A DNA stretch of 64,000 nt from contig CM061229.1 in the NCBI GenBank assembly GCA_030844895.1, positions 105,770,975 to 105,834,974 of the forward strand, written 5' to 3'. Below, one piece after another: positions 11,588 to 21,997 of this stretch. Source of the DNA: Ambrosia x helenae (Eukaryota > Streptophyta > Magnoliopsida > Asterales > Asteraceae). How positions within the stretch are numbered: the stretch's first letter is position 1; every line of letters begins with the position of its first letter. The notes under the pieces are model-generated. The model did no database searches and had not been told where the DNA came from. It saw only the letters and a program-made list of their open reading frames with translations. The position numbers and the translations under genes are program-made.

Positions 11588-12574
11588 GTATCAGAGCCAT
11601 GGTTATAGGGAATTAGGTTATTAGAATGCCTTTTAGCCTAGTCTATAACCAAGCTTACATTCACGAGTCCTCTCGTGTTTATTTCTCTTTATCCTATTAT
11701 TTTCTTTCAAGATATTTTCGCTATGATTCTTTCTCGTTATTCTTTCGGTGTGTTGTTTAAAGAAGAAGATACTTGTATTTCACAAACGAAACGATGTCAC
11801 CAAGTTAGGAGTGACATCCATACCTTGGTGATTAGTTTCACTCATCTATATGTTATTTATCTTAGGAATATAACTTTGAGATAGGAGTGATATCCACACC
11901 TCAAAGAGTATTTCTTTCAAAAAGGAACTTAACCACTAAGCTGGGAGTGATATCCTTAACTTAGTGATTGGTTTCATTCCACAATCGTTTTCAATTTTGA
12001 AATACATCTTTGAGTTAGGAGTGAAATCCAAATCTCAAGGATCTATTTTTGCATCTCGTTTTTAATCTCGCTAAAGTTTTGGAATTCACTATTGATGGGG
12101 CACGTGCAATCTGGAAGGGTGAACGCCTGTATCCTGAGTTTTCTGTCTAGGCCTGGTATTTCGTATAAATCCCAATCAGACGAGGGACCCGTATACCTAC
12201 CTGGGAACTCTTGGGATGAGCATTCACTTATAGGCTAAAGTACGCCCCCACAAGTCACTTGGAAATTTCAAATACTTGAGTTGGTCAAAGTTTCCTATAG
12301 AAACAATTCCAATGTTTTATATCATTGATATTTATGTTTGTTTATCATTTGAAGATTCCATTTAATCACTTGTTGTTTCATATGCTATTATTCATTGATC
12401 ATTCGCTTTTGTATTCCTTATAATCATTATTAAAACTTTCGTAAAAGATATGCCTTAACAATCCTGCAAATAAATGATCTTTATTAAATAAATAAAGAGA
12501 GTTTGATACTAGGGAAATTGGATTTAAATATCACGAACTATAAACTATTGCTCGTTAGCCGATACTAGAGAAAT
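11588..12574 (+). mobile_element. Gypsy leader (5' untranslated internal region)
   Basis: This continues the element whose LTR is at 7532-8987. It starts with the second half of the primer-binding site (GTATCAGAGCC) and CATGGTTATAGGGAA, shared with the young element at 29165-29190 (minus strand). At 12085-12260 it shares a core (GGGCACGTGCAATCTGGAAG, CACTTATAGGCTAAAG) with the young element's leader at 28730-28895. No gag frame is open. The region is interrupted by a Helitron at about 12575 and no 3' LTR follows, so the element is truncated. Confidence 0.75.
11797..12042 (+). repeat. Four hairpins with a conserved 19-nt loop
   Basis: Four stem-loops in a row, stems 11797-11804/11824-11831, 11874-11880/11900-11906, 11934-11940/11960-11966 and 12006-12014/12034-12042. 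Stems are TCACCAAG/CTTGGTGA, CTTTGAG/CTCAAAG, CACTAAG/CTTAGTG and ATCTTTGAG/CTCAAGGAT (one U-G pair). Every loop is exactly 19 nt with consensus nTRGGAGTGANATCCnnAn; inside the loop GGA and TCC could pair as well. Stem sequences differ while pairing is kept, which favours a structural role in RNA. The hairpins lie about 210-460 nt after the primer-binding site of the gypsy RNA (solo LTR excluded), where packaging and dimerisation signals of retroelements usually sit; that role is inference. Confidence 0.85.
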
Positions 12575-13598
12575 TCTATATATATTAAAGATTCCGATCA
12601 TTTGAACAGTAAATAAATAGTAAATAAATGAACCAATGGCATGTTTGTAATATTCATATTTGTAAGTGGCATTTTCGTCTTTTAACTTCCTCTTTATTAT
12701 ATATATTAAACGGAGAGGTATTAGAAATAGTCTTTTTTCAACTTTTTTTCGCCCCCCCCCCCCCTTTTTTTTCTTTCTTTGTTAAGTTTTTTTTTTACAT
12801 TTTGACCACCAACTTTTTTATTAATTTTATCTTTTTCTATTTTGGCCACATTTTTTTACTTTCCCTTTGCCACCAACTTTTGGTTAGGTTTTTCTCCTAC
12901 AATTTTTATTTTTCCAACGTTTTGGCCATCAACTTTTTTATTAAGTTTTTTGTTCCTCTTTTTTGCCACATTTTATTTCTTTCTTTTTTACGTAGTGTCC
13001 GTCTACGTTCGTATAGTACTTTCATCTCTGTTCGTCTGTAACACCCTTTTTGGTTAAGTTTTTTTCCCCTATTTTTGCCACATTTTATTTCTTTCTTTTT
13101 TACGTAGTGTCCGCCTACGTTCGTATAGTACTTTCGTCTCCGTTCGTCTCTAACACCCGATCTTTAACCCAAGTTGCTCTACGTTCGTATAGTATTTTCG
13201 TCTGCGTTCATACAGTACGTTCGTCTCATTTCGTCAACGTAAGTTGTTTTAATTTTCTTTCCTAATCCGGACACCGACTTTTTGGTTAAGTTTTTTTTTC
13301 CCATTTTAGCCACCAACTTTCGTTTACGTTCGTATAATACTTTCATCTACGTTCGTGTACGTTCGTATAATTCTGTCGTCTACGTTTACGTTCGTATAGT
13401 TCTTTTGTCTACATTCGTATAGTACTTATGCCAACGTTCGTCTACATTCGTATAATGCTTTCGTATACGTTCGTGTGCTTTCATATAGTTCTTTCGTCTA
13501 CATTCGCCTACGTTCGTATAGTTCTTTCGCCTACGTTCGATCTCCCATTGCGTAGATCATGGCCAACGGCGCAACGCGCCGTACTTCGAAAACACTAG
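12575..13598 (+). mobile_element. Non-autonomous Helitron, about 1.0 kb
   Basis: The 3' end is typical: a GC-rich short hairpin (GGCGCAACGCGCC, 13567-13579) followed 15 bp later by CTAG at 13595-13598 and a T. The proposed 5' end TCTATATATATTAAAG at 12575 resembles that of the Helitron at 15730 (both have AACAG about 30 bp in). The body shares the word GCCACCAACTTTT with that element. No Rep/helicase frame is present. Bases next to the 5' end are AT rather than a lone A, so the start is approximate. Confidence 0.65.
12995..13550. repeat. Irregular minisatellite of TACGTTCGTATAGT words
   Basis: The word ACGTTCGTATAGT with linkers such as ACTTTCGTCT recurs over about 550 bp inside the Helitron. 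A longer unit of about 95 bp (ending in GTTCGTCTGTAACACC-like sequence) is duplicated at 12955-13050 and 13072-13160. Open frames across it (71-137 codons) are repeat translations, not genes. Confidence 0.8.
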
Positions 13599-13828
13599 TT
13601 AGATTTAAATACTTCAAACTATACAAATACACGGTCACCAATGTTTCTACACATTCAACCTTTTGCGTGTAAAATACTTCAATATGATAGGATATAAATC
13701 ATATTACAAGAAGAAATAAAACTCTCAAAATTAACAAGAATTTAAATGATAATAATTAAAGTTTCTATAATAAAAAAGGGTTTTTCCTTTTCTGTCCCCT
13801 TAGTTTCGTGTTTAAAAAACTAAAAACC

Positions 13829-16800
13829 TTAACTTGCTATTTTCCTTTTCTTTAATGAACGCTCGTGGGCAGTTATCCTACCCTCCATCTTCAACATATG
13901 TAGCAAGAAATCACTCCACGTGTCAATGGGCCCAGGTAGACACCAATGCACACAATCATTATACAAAGTCACATTCTCACTGGGCCAATGCCCATATTTA
14001 CTTGGGTGTCCATCTGGCCTTAGCAACATGGGCTGGGTTATATCCATAAGCCTAAACTTGAGCCCATTTTCCATAGCCTCATTTTGGGCTTTATCAAACT
14101 CTTCCATTTGGGCCAAATACAACTCCAAATTAGAACCCTCTAACCTTATCTCATTGTTCTTAAAAGGCTTTGTTCTTATGCAATTCCCTCCTCCGTTCCA
14201 TTCCCCACCTTCGAAATGCATTGGCGCAAATGTGCGTAAAAACGTCACGCCCTTGAAGTTTTTCCGGCTCATGATCGCCTTGTATGTAGTCCTTAACGCT
14301 CTTCTATACCCAAATGTCATCGGGTAGTCAGTGACATTGTCTTTCTGACAAAATTTGCAACCAACCACGCGATGGTTCTCATAGTAAAACGAAGGCCGTG
14401 AGAACCAATGACCTCCATTTATTACTAGGTAATTGAACTCATCGATCTGGTTGGTCCACTTCTCGTCAAACTCATCTAGGTATAGACTAAACAAACCCGT
14501 GTGAGTTGGACCATCCATATCGGGTTGGTCGAACTTCACCAAAAATGGTGACCAATATGTGGCCATAGTGAAGTTGTATGAGACATAGTACCATCGCTTG
14601 AAGTCGTCATCTTTTGTTGTCGAGATATCGATTGGATACTCCACCTAAGAGTTTAATTAGAAGACAAGAATGTAGTCATTGTCAAGTTCACATGCATGCC
14701 TTATGATAAAGCCATTTGTATGAATTGATGCACATGCAAATGCAGAGATTGTGATCATGTTTCCAATGTAAAAGACAGAAATTTCTGGAATAAAGAGTGA
14801 AAGTAAAAGCATGGTGGAACAATCCATGCATGTTCCCACAATAATATATTCCCTAAGTTTTGTCACCAAGTAAATATGATATACTTTCTCATTCCACTAC
14901 ACACTACTACATAAATGAGTATTTTTATTAAAAAAAAATTTACATTAAAAGTACGTTAATTCATTAAAAATAAAAGGATAAATAACATAATGGATCATGT
15001 TAAAAGTGGAAAAATAAAATAAAAAGGTCGTCGGTACTAACTATCCCAAATTGTACCGACGATAAATGTCATTTGTTTTGTAGTGTAAAGATATTCTTCC
15101 AAGAGTTGTTTGGATGTTTGGGGCAAAAACTAGGCAAGTAGCTAGATGGTGATCATATATTCAAGGCCTTGTTACATTTATGTGTTATTTTCTAAACTAA
15201 AACATATAAACTAGATGAATAAAAAGTTCAATACATATGTTTATTATTTGTTCTGTTTTTTTTTTTTTTTTCAAAATCAAAATTTATATAAATAATTAGC
15301 AGGTGACATGTAAATAGTTAGGTTTGTAGGCCATATGTATAAACCCCTAAAAAGTTTGAATGTTGCATAATTTCAAAATTAAGAAAATTAAACGTTGTCA
15401 TTATTATAATTATTTCCCCATCAAACATATCAGTCGGTCACCTACTTTCTACAAGTCAAAGAAGAAAATATAATACAAAACTACAATACTATATGTTAAT
15501 TTTAAAATGGTTTATCACCTTCCTTCGAGGCTTCACTTCTTCCAAAAAAAATAAAAATTATATACACCCATACATATTATTTATGGTGATACATGTGTTA
15601 CCTTACATAATTAATCATATGTGAATATATATATTATTTGTCCCTCAGTACAAAAAAAAAAATGTTAAACAACTATGGAGACGTTTAAGTCTTGAATTTA
15701 TTAAGATCACTTTCTAAAAACTTTTATTATCTATATATATTAATTCAAAGACACTTTAACAGTTTCTTTGTTTTAATATATATATTGGCCACTAACTTTT
15801 ACGTAAACTTTATTTCTGCCACTAACTTTTAGGTTAACTTTATTTTCTTCTAATTTGACCACCAAACTTAGACAAACAAACTTTTAACTTTTAGGATTTA
15901 AAACTTTGGCCACTAACTTTTAACTTAACTTTATTTTCTTCCAATTTGACCACCAAACTTTTAGGTTTTGGGATTTCAAATTTTAACCACCAAACTTTTA
16001 GTTTTTAGGATTTCAAACTTTGACCACTCAACTATTACACTTTGGCCAAAATTTTAGTTTTTAGGATTTCAAACTTTGACCACTAAACTTTTAGCTTTTA
16101 GTCACGAGTATTTTTTTGAAGCTCATGCAAGAATAACAGTCACTTAATATTATCTTTTATGTCCACGAAACCCTCCACGCAACAGGAGCTCCCACAGCGA
16201 CGCGCGATCTTTAACGTCCGCCAAACACTCAACGCAACAGGAGCTCTCGCCGCGTTTTGAACAACAGCCGCACCCGCGGCGAAGCGCGGTAACTAATACC
16301 TAGTTAAAACTATTTAAAAACATATAATAACGTGAAAATGAGAGCTCAACTGCTCTCGATTTTTGTTCCCACAATTCCGAATCTTGCTTACTTTTTCTTC
16401 AATCTCCACATAGTAAATGTGAAAAGAAAAAAAAAATAACAAGAGCCTCCGTTAAGTACATTTTTAATTGATTCATGTTCAGTTGGTTTTCGAAGTTTTG
16501 TAACAAGGTTTATTTCAGTGTTGTTGTGTTGCGACTAGTATCTTATTAGTTAGCAATCTTATATATATTTTCGGGTGAAATGAAATGAAATTTGCCGATA
16601 AAAAAAGATTGTTCATATAGTATAATTTAAATTAAATTTATCCAAAAAATAAAAAATAAAGAAAAACCAAGATCATAACTTGATCAAGATTCAAGACTCA
16701 AATCTTTATAAAACTTAAAAACAACTTCTATAAATAAATAAAAAATTATATGCAAAAGAAACTCAAGAAAATCACCATCATTGTGATCAAGACTTGATCT

Positions 16801-17388
16801 TTTCAAGTTCAATAAAATATAAACAAAGTGTGCAAATAATTAACTCTAAATCATTCAAACAATCAATGAACAAAGATGAAGGGATAAAGATGTACATACC
16901 CTAGACAACATGCAAATCAAGGACTGCATATGATTCCTACCAACAGAATCACCAACAAAAGCCAAAGACTTATCCCTAACAATCTCCAAAAACTGGTAAG
17001 GATTAAAGATGGGTAGATCACATTCATCCGGTTTCCATTTCCACTTCATGTAATCCGAATCGGGTCGTCCATATTTCTGACAGTTTTGATGTTCATGTAT
17101 AGCCCAACATGTGGTGTTATGGTAATAAGGGGCTTCAGGGTTTGGAACCCACTCGCCGGAGAACACATCACATTTGTGGTGGTTGTCGTCGACGGTGATG
17201 AGAGGGTGGTTCTCCGGTGAGGTGGTGGTTGGAGAGGTGGAGGAATGGGTGGTGGAAGAGAGTGATGGGAATTTGTGGAAAGGGAAATAGAGAGGGAAGA
17301 CTGTTAGGGTTATTAGGGTTAGGGTTATGAATAAGAGGATCTTGGAGGTGGTTAGATGGTTCTTGCCATGAACACTAGTTTGCTTCAT
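13829..17388 (-). CDS. TBL: Trichome birefringence-like (TBL) O-acetyltransferase, gene 1
   Basis: Two exons: 17388-16900 (163 codons) and 14644-13829 (271 codons plus TAA), joined AGG|GTATGT ... TTAG|GTGGAG in phase 0 to give Leu-Ser-Arg|Val-Glu-Tyr-Pro; the product is 434 residues, normal for the family. TBL proteins are Golgi type II membrane enzymes that transfer acetyl groups to wall polysaccharides. Visible features: short basic N-tail, membrane anchor at about 15-36, Ser/Thr/Pro-rich stem, TBL domain (CDVFSGEWVPN, CWAIHEHQNC), catalytic GDS at 146-148 and the DCVH (DxxH) motif with Asp393 and His396. The start is the ATG at 17388, aligned with the MK start of gene 2; an upstream in-frame TTG is not used. 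The subgroup (TBL19-27 type, which includes xyloglucan acetylators) is a guess, so the substrate is unknown. Confidence 0.92.
14645..16899 (-). other. Intron of TBL gene 1 (2255 bp), with transposon content
   Basis: Donor GTATGT and acceptor CTTAG are both present. The intron holds a 574-bp Helitron (15730-16303). The 16540-16615 stretch ends in GCCGATAAAAAAAG, reminiscent of a LINE 3' tail, but too little is left to call. The remainder is AT-rich and featureless. Confidence 0.85.
15730..16303 (+). mobile_element. Non-autonomous Helitron in TBL gene 1 intron, 574 bp
   Basis: It begins TCTATATATATTAATTC directly after an A (15729) and ends with a GC-rich stem (CCGCGGCGAAGCGCGG, 16274-16289) and CTAG at 16300-16303 followed by T, exactly the A|TC...CTAG|T arrangement of Helitrons. 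The body is built of repeats of CCACTAACTTTTAG and TTTGACCACCAAACTTT. No coding capacity. It is antisense to the host gene. Confidence 0.85.
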
Positions 17389-18219
17389 GGGGGGAGAGAG
17401 GGATGTGTTCAAGTTTCAATGAGATGAGCTTATTAAGGAAGTGATATTTACTCATAAATTAGTTTCTATGTATGACATATAAGAGATTTATTTATTTATT
17501 TTATTTTTTTTGAAAGAATAAGAGATTTATTATATAAGACAAAGACACCTTCTCTTGTCACTTATGTTTTGTAATTTATATGTAAAAAGTTTCCTTACAA
17601 ATATCATCAATATCACCTTTTGTATTTTTTTTTTTTTTAAATGCTTTCATTCAAAACGTCAAACCGGACCTTAAAGCGGGGACGGGCGGCTCAAACCACT
17701 ACAACATATACATAGGAAACCGACACCACTCTTTTCACACAATCCTATTACATTTTGTTCTATTCTTCAACCAAAGAAAAGATAAAGATTTCACATTAGA
17801 CACAATCCGCTCCACGCTAGGTTGATTCCCATTAAAAACCGTATCGTTCCTAGCCTTCCAAATCGTCCACATTGTAACCATCACTATTCCATGCACGATC
17901 TGTTTCTCCATCTTACATCCCGGGACTATTTATAAAGCTGCAAAAGATCTTTCATCGCGAACACAAAATATTGGAGGAATCCGACACCAAGTACTAATAT
18001 GATCCCATACGTTTGAAGCGATGATACAATATACCAAAATATGCATCTCTGTCTCGTCACTGAATCTGCACCAAGAACAAAATTGGTCCTGAATGTTGAT
18101 GTTTCGCTGCACTAACGTTGCCTTTGTGGGTATCCTGTTCATTTCCGCTCGCCATACCATTATCGAACACTTCAACGGTACCCAAGAAACCCACTTTAGG
18201 ACAAAATTAGAGCCAAAAT

Positions 18220-19320
18220 TGTAACACCCCAACCGATGGCGGAAACATCGAGGTGTCACGTATGAATGAGTATACAGTAGCACATGGTATTCAAGTTTTA
18301 ATTGAAATTTATTAAAAGGAAAATATCCAAAATTTGGAAATACATAACAAGTCTTGAATGAAATTCTAATACATCAAAAAGCCAAACAAAGCATAAACTT
18401 CAAATTGTCTCCTCAAGCTAGCTCTAGACTTCAAGCATCATTATTTCCTGTTGAGTTGTAAAAATGGGGGGGTCAACTAGAAGTTGGTGAGAATACATAA
18501 GCCATGTCAAGCAATTAAGTTTAAGAATAAAAGTTTAGCAATTCAAATGTCTATTGTAAGTTTAAGTCTACATGAATAAACATGAAGTGTTGAATGCACA
18601 TAATCAAACCTCCGACTAGTTTAGGTCCATCCCGTCATCCACGGTTCACCTTAATATCATGTTGGAACGATAACAATCACCCGCGCTCTCCATAAAAGAT
18701 GGTCAACGAATCTAGGTGGGATTGTCAATCCAATAGATCTATTATTGAGTATCGCCGGCTTGGCCATAGCTAATGATTATGCATGTTGAAGCGTAAGTCT
18801 AACTGTTGTTGTTGTCTAAATCATGAGGCATTAAAGTTTACAACTAGACATGTATGTAGAATTGCTTAAGTATAATGTTGCAAGTATAAAGAATTGCATA
18901 AACATGGTTACGTAAACTCACATTGGCTAAGGTGAATTATCCTCTAAGTGTTGTGAATGTATGCGAGGCGAATCCCAAAAACTCAACAACGTAGCTAGTC
19001 CAAATTGAAGAAATAAAAAAAAACGAAAAAGAAAGAATATCAAGCTTCCAATTCGCCAATTACAAGAGCTTATAATCAAAGCTTCAATTGTAGAAGTAAT
19101 AGACTATAGAAGAAAGGTATGGGGGAAAGTTTAATCAGATTGAAACAATCGATTTAGAGGTGCAAAGTATAATGGGTCATAGGTGGGTTTTTATACTAGT
19201 TTTGGATTCAATTAGCCATTAAAATTGGTCAACACCATAAAGTAAGGTTTTATGATGAATTGACTATTTGACTAAGACTTTGACTGTTTGACTAAGACTT
19301 TGACTGTTTGACTAAGACTT

Positions 19321-19358
<38 letters not shown>

Positions 19359-19649
19359 AAATGAATTTATATCTTCCTTGCTTGAGATTATAAATGTAAT
19401 TGGAAAAATGATTAGCTTTAATTAAGAAATAAATCGAGTGAACCATGAGCGTATGGGATGGACCACAATATTCTAGTCACAAGGTTTGATTATGCACTCG
19501 ATTTACCCGATGGTTTTGTTTTCCCATATGAACTTAGAAAAATAGAGTGCACGGATAAAGATAAGAATACTTAGAAATAAATTAGACTTTATATCATGGA
19601 TCGGGAAATACTTTAATGCAAAATAAATGGGAAAATTCGTGAGGTTACA
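18220..19649 (-). mobile_element. Solo LTR, gypsy type, 1430 bp
   Basis: On the plus strand it starts TGTAACACCCCAACCGATGG and ends GAGGTTACA; exact 5-bp duplications AAAAT flank it (18215-18219 and 19650-19654). It interrupts a LINE ORF2. The start is shared with the LTRs at 24070 and 29199, and much of the sequence matches the LTR at 7532-8987 in reverse orientation. No internal sequence is present. Confidence 0.85.
19324..19356. repeat. (AT)n microsatellite in solo LTR
   Basis: An uninterrupted AT run of about 33 bp follows three copies of a TTTGACTAAGAC-like unit at 19259-19322. Confidence 0.95.
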
Positions 19650-20215
19650 AAAATCAGACCTCTACAGCAGCAAAGATGTCGTGCCCTTTGCTGAAAAATC
19701 TGGTTGACCTTCTGCAGCCCAAAACCAGCCGTGTTGACCCATCGAAATAACATAACTATCCATCGCCTCACACATATTAACCCACTGTATCAGCTCCTCC
19801 GTCTTCTGTATGTTTTCAATCCAATCCGCATCAATGACCAATTTATTACTCACCACTTTAGTTATGTCCGCAACCATACAACACTTATTTTCCTCCAAAC
19901 GATATAGTAGCGGCCATTTATATTTAAGCGCACAATCGCCCAACCAAACATCAAGCCAAAATCTAACCGACTCACCATTCCTCACTTTAGCTCTAATGTA
20001 TGTATAAAGCGACACCTCGTTAACCTTTAGCCCAGCCATCACTTTAACAATAGCTTTCCAACTTCCGGACGCGTATTTATTAATCGAAAGAGCCTCCCAC
20101 ATGTTGTTGCTCTTGTGACACACTTCAATCACCTTCCTCCACAACGCATGCTTGTTTTTGCTTCAATCGCCTTTTGTTAAGAGACATGTTTTGAGGCCAC
20201 TTTTTGGCTATTCAA

Positions 20216-21273
20216 AAAGCTAGTTGTTTCATCTCATTATAACAAGGGTCACTAGTTTCGTCCTATCACTAGGGAGGGTCAGATTACGATCAAATTTGCA
20301 AGCTCTTCTATAATATCTAAATTTGTGAGGCTCTCCCTGTTGAGAACCAGAATTAGCTAGTAAACATAAGCGTTCAAGCAAAAATAAGCAAATACCATTA
20401 TCAAGAGTCTTACACGTCACATTTTCTTATCACCGTCATGCATTTGTTGCACATCATGGTCAATACATGAAATATTGGTTTTACATTGGCAACGGGCAAA
20501 AGAGACGATCATTGAAAGTTGATCCTAGTGTGCAACGACCTGTCATCATCCTAGATTGTTATGCCTCGGTCCATCCACGTAGGCAAGTCCATTACTCTAT
20601 GTGGCGATCAGTTAGTTCCATATCACAATGACCAACATTTCCACACAATCGGTTTAAAAAGTTATCAAAATTATGACATTTATGTGGCCCATTGTTAGAC
20701 TTATGACCCTCATTACATGCAGTTGTTGAGCTTCTTTCTTGATCAACCTATCATTTATAGACTTGCGGCACCACCAACACATATTGAACACAACCGACTA
20801 GCCTCCATGTTTGTTTTCTTGCAACGAGATGAGCGGTGCATCATATTCTCTACGGCACCATGTCACATTGATACCCCGGTAAAGATCGTTGTATGCTCTC
20901 TAGCGAGTCCTCAAGACATGATTGTCGTCTTCAAGCATGATGTTACACTACTTGTATGACATGGCTGAAGTTTCCGGCGTCTTTGAACTACTCATGACTT
21001 CGCCACGAGTCCTCAGACACCTTTGCTAGTTTTCGGGGATAACATACCAAACCAGTCAACCAATTGGGATCCAATATTTGATCTACTCACACCATCAAAT
21101 GTTTGGCCAATGCGACAATTGTTCTCTGCAATATGCTCATCAACTCACCGGCCACAACATGAGCCTCATCCTGGAATAGTCGGACCTCAGGCTTAGTGTC
21201 ATCATCCGAAAGTCAGGCCCCATCCGTCACTCGACAACGGAAACATCCCAAAGTTACAATTATCCAAATCATT
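20216..21273. other. Unassigned non-coding stretch
   Basis: No recognised gene or element ends. An 80-codon plus-strand frame at 20717-20959 has balanced amino-acid composition but matches nothing I know; base composition here is closer to coding than in the neighbouring transposons, so a decayed gene is possible. Confidence 0.3.
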
Positions 21274-21281
21274 CATTGCTC

Positions 21282-21891
21282 TAGGGATGGCAATCAAACA
21301 CGAAACTCGATACATTTGGGACGGGTTTGGGGTCGGGTAAGAGGGTATGAGTCCGGGTATGGGATTAGTTTTTATTTTTTTCGCGGGTTTGGGATTTGAT
21401 GATATGTCCATTTACCCGGCCCGATTACCCGATAAAGTATACCTATTTACCCGATTAGATACCCAATATGTTTTCTTATATATTTTTTAAATATGTATGC
21501 ATAATATATCTAATTATCCATCTAGATTACCATCTTGTGCTAGAAATTACCAAAAAATATTGTATACTATTTGTTATCTATGTCTTAGAGTGTTTTTATA
21601 TGAGTTAAGTATTTTATATTCATACATTGTAATCATTTACATGTATATTAAATAATTCTAAATGTAATTCGTTAGTAGTTATCCAATAGATACCCGACCG
21701 GTTTATGGTCGGATATACCCGATGGGTAAGTTTTAAAAGTTAATGGGTTTACCCGAAACCCGCGGGTATACCCGTCATCCGATGGGTAATTACCCGACAT
21801 AAACCCGACGGGTTTGGGACAAGCATACCTAATCGGGTATGGGGTTGGGATTACCTAAACCCGTCCCAAACCCGACCCATTGACATCCCTA
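21282..21891. mobile_element. hAT-type MITE, 610 bp
   Basis: Terminal inverted repeats TAGGGATGGCAA (left) and TTGACATCCCTA (right), with an exact 8-bp target duplication CATTGCTC at 21274-21281 and 21892-21899. The interior is AT-rich between GC-richer arms made of CCCGACCC/GGGTCGGG words, so the ends can fold on each other. No transposase is present. Confidence 0.9.
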
Positions 21892-21997
21892 CATTGCTCG
21901 CCGCTCGCTCGGAAAAATGTGCGATCAAAAAATGTTCACTTGGTTGTAAATGAGTTAATCGGCTTAGTTTGTTGATTATATTAATTAGAACATAAGG

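Larger units (their letters stand above)
17630..20215 (-). pseudogene. LINE ORF2 C-terminal fragment, split by a solo LTR
   Basis: Minus-strand pieces at 20215-19655 and 18219-17930 form one interrupted LINE ORF2 end. The first contains ALWRKVIEVCH, ASGSWKAI, RAKVRNGESVRFWLDVWLGD; the second SWVPLKCSIMVWRAEMNRIPTKATLVQR and the zf-RVT CSWCRFSDETEMHILVYC. Its 3' end (GTCCCCGCTTTAAGGTCCG, GAATGAAAG) and an A-tail (T run at 17624-17638) match the tail of the LINE at 45740-45811. A frame break lies near 20165 and the reverse transcriptase is missing. The same protein segments occur in order in the intact LINE, which confirms the join. Confidence 0.85.

Noticed and set aside
12628..13265. Phe-rich open frames as membrane proteins
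   Set aside because: They arise from T-rich minisatellite sequence of a Helitron in overlapping frames.
14627..14644. Independent gene starting at the GTG of exon 2 (14644)
   Set aside because: The GTG is the first codon after a splice acceptor (CTTAG); the protein would lack the GDS half and membrane anchor.
14898..15091. CACTA-type MITE in TBL gene 1 intron
   Set aside because: CACTAC at 14898 and GTAGTG near 15085 are present with a short GTCGGTAC/GTACCGAC pair inside, but no 3-bp duplication matches and the inverted ends agree only over six bases.
16855..17412. Start of TBL gene 1 at 17412 and single-exon reading
   Set aside because: The first codon there is TTG; the ATG at 17388 aligns with gene 2, and the frame past 16900 is intronic (GTATGT donor).
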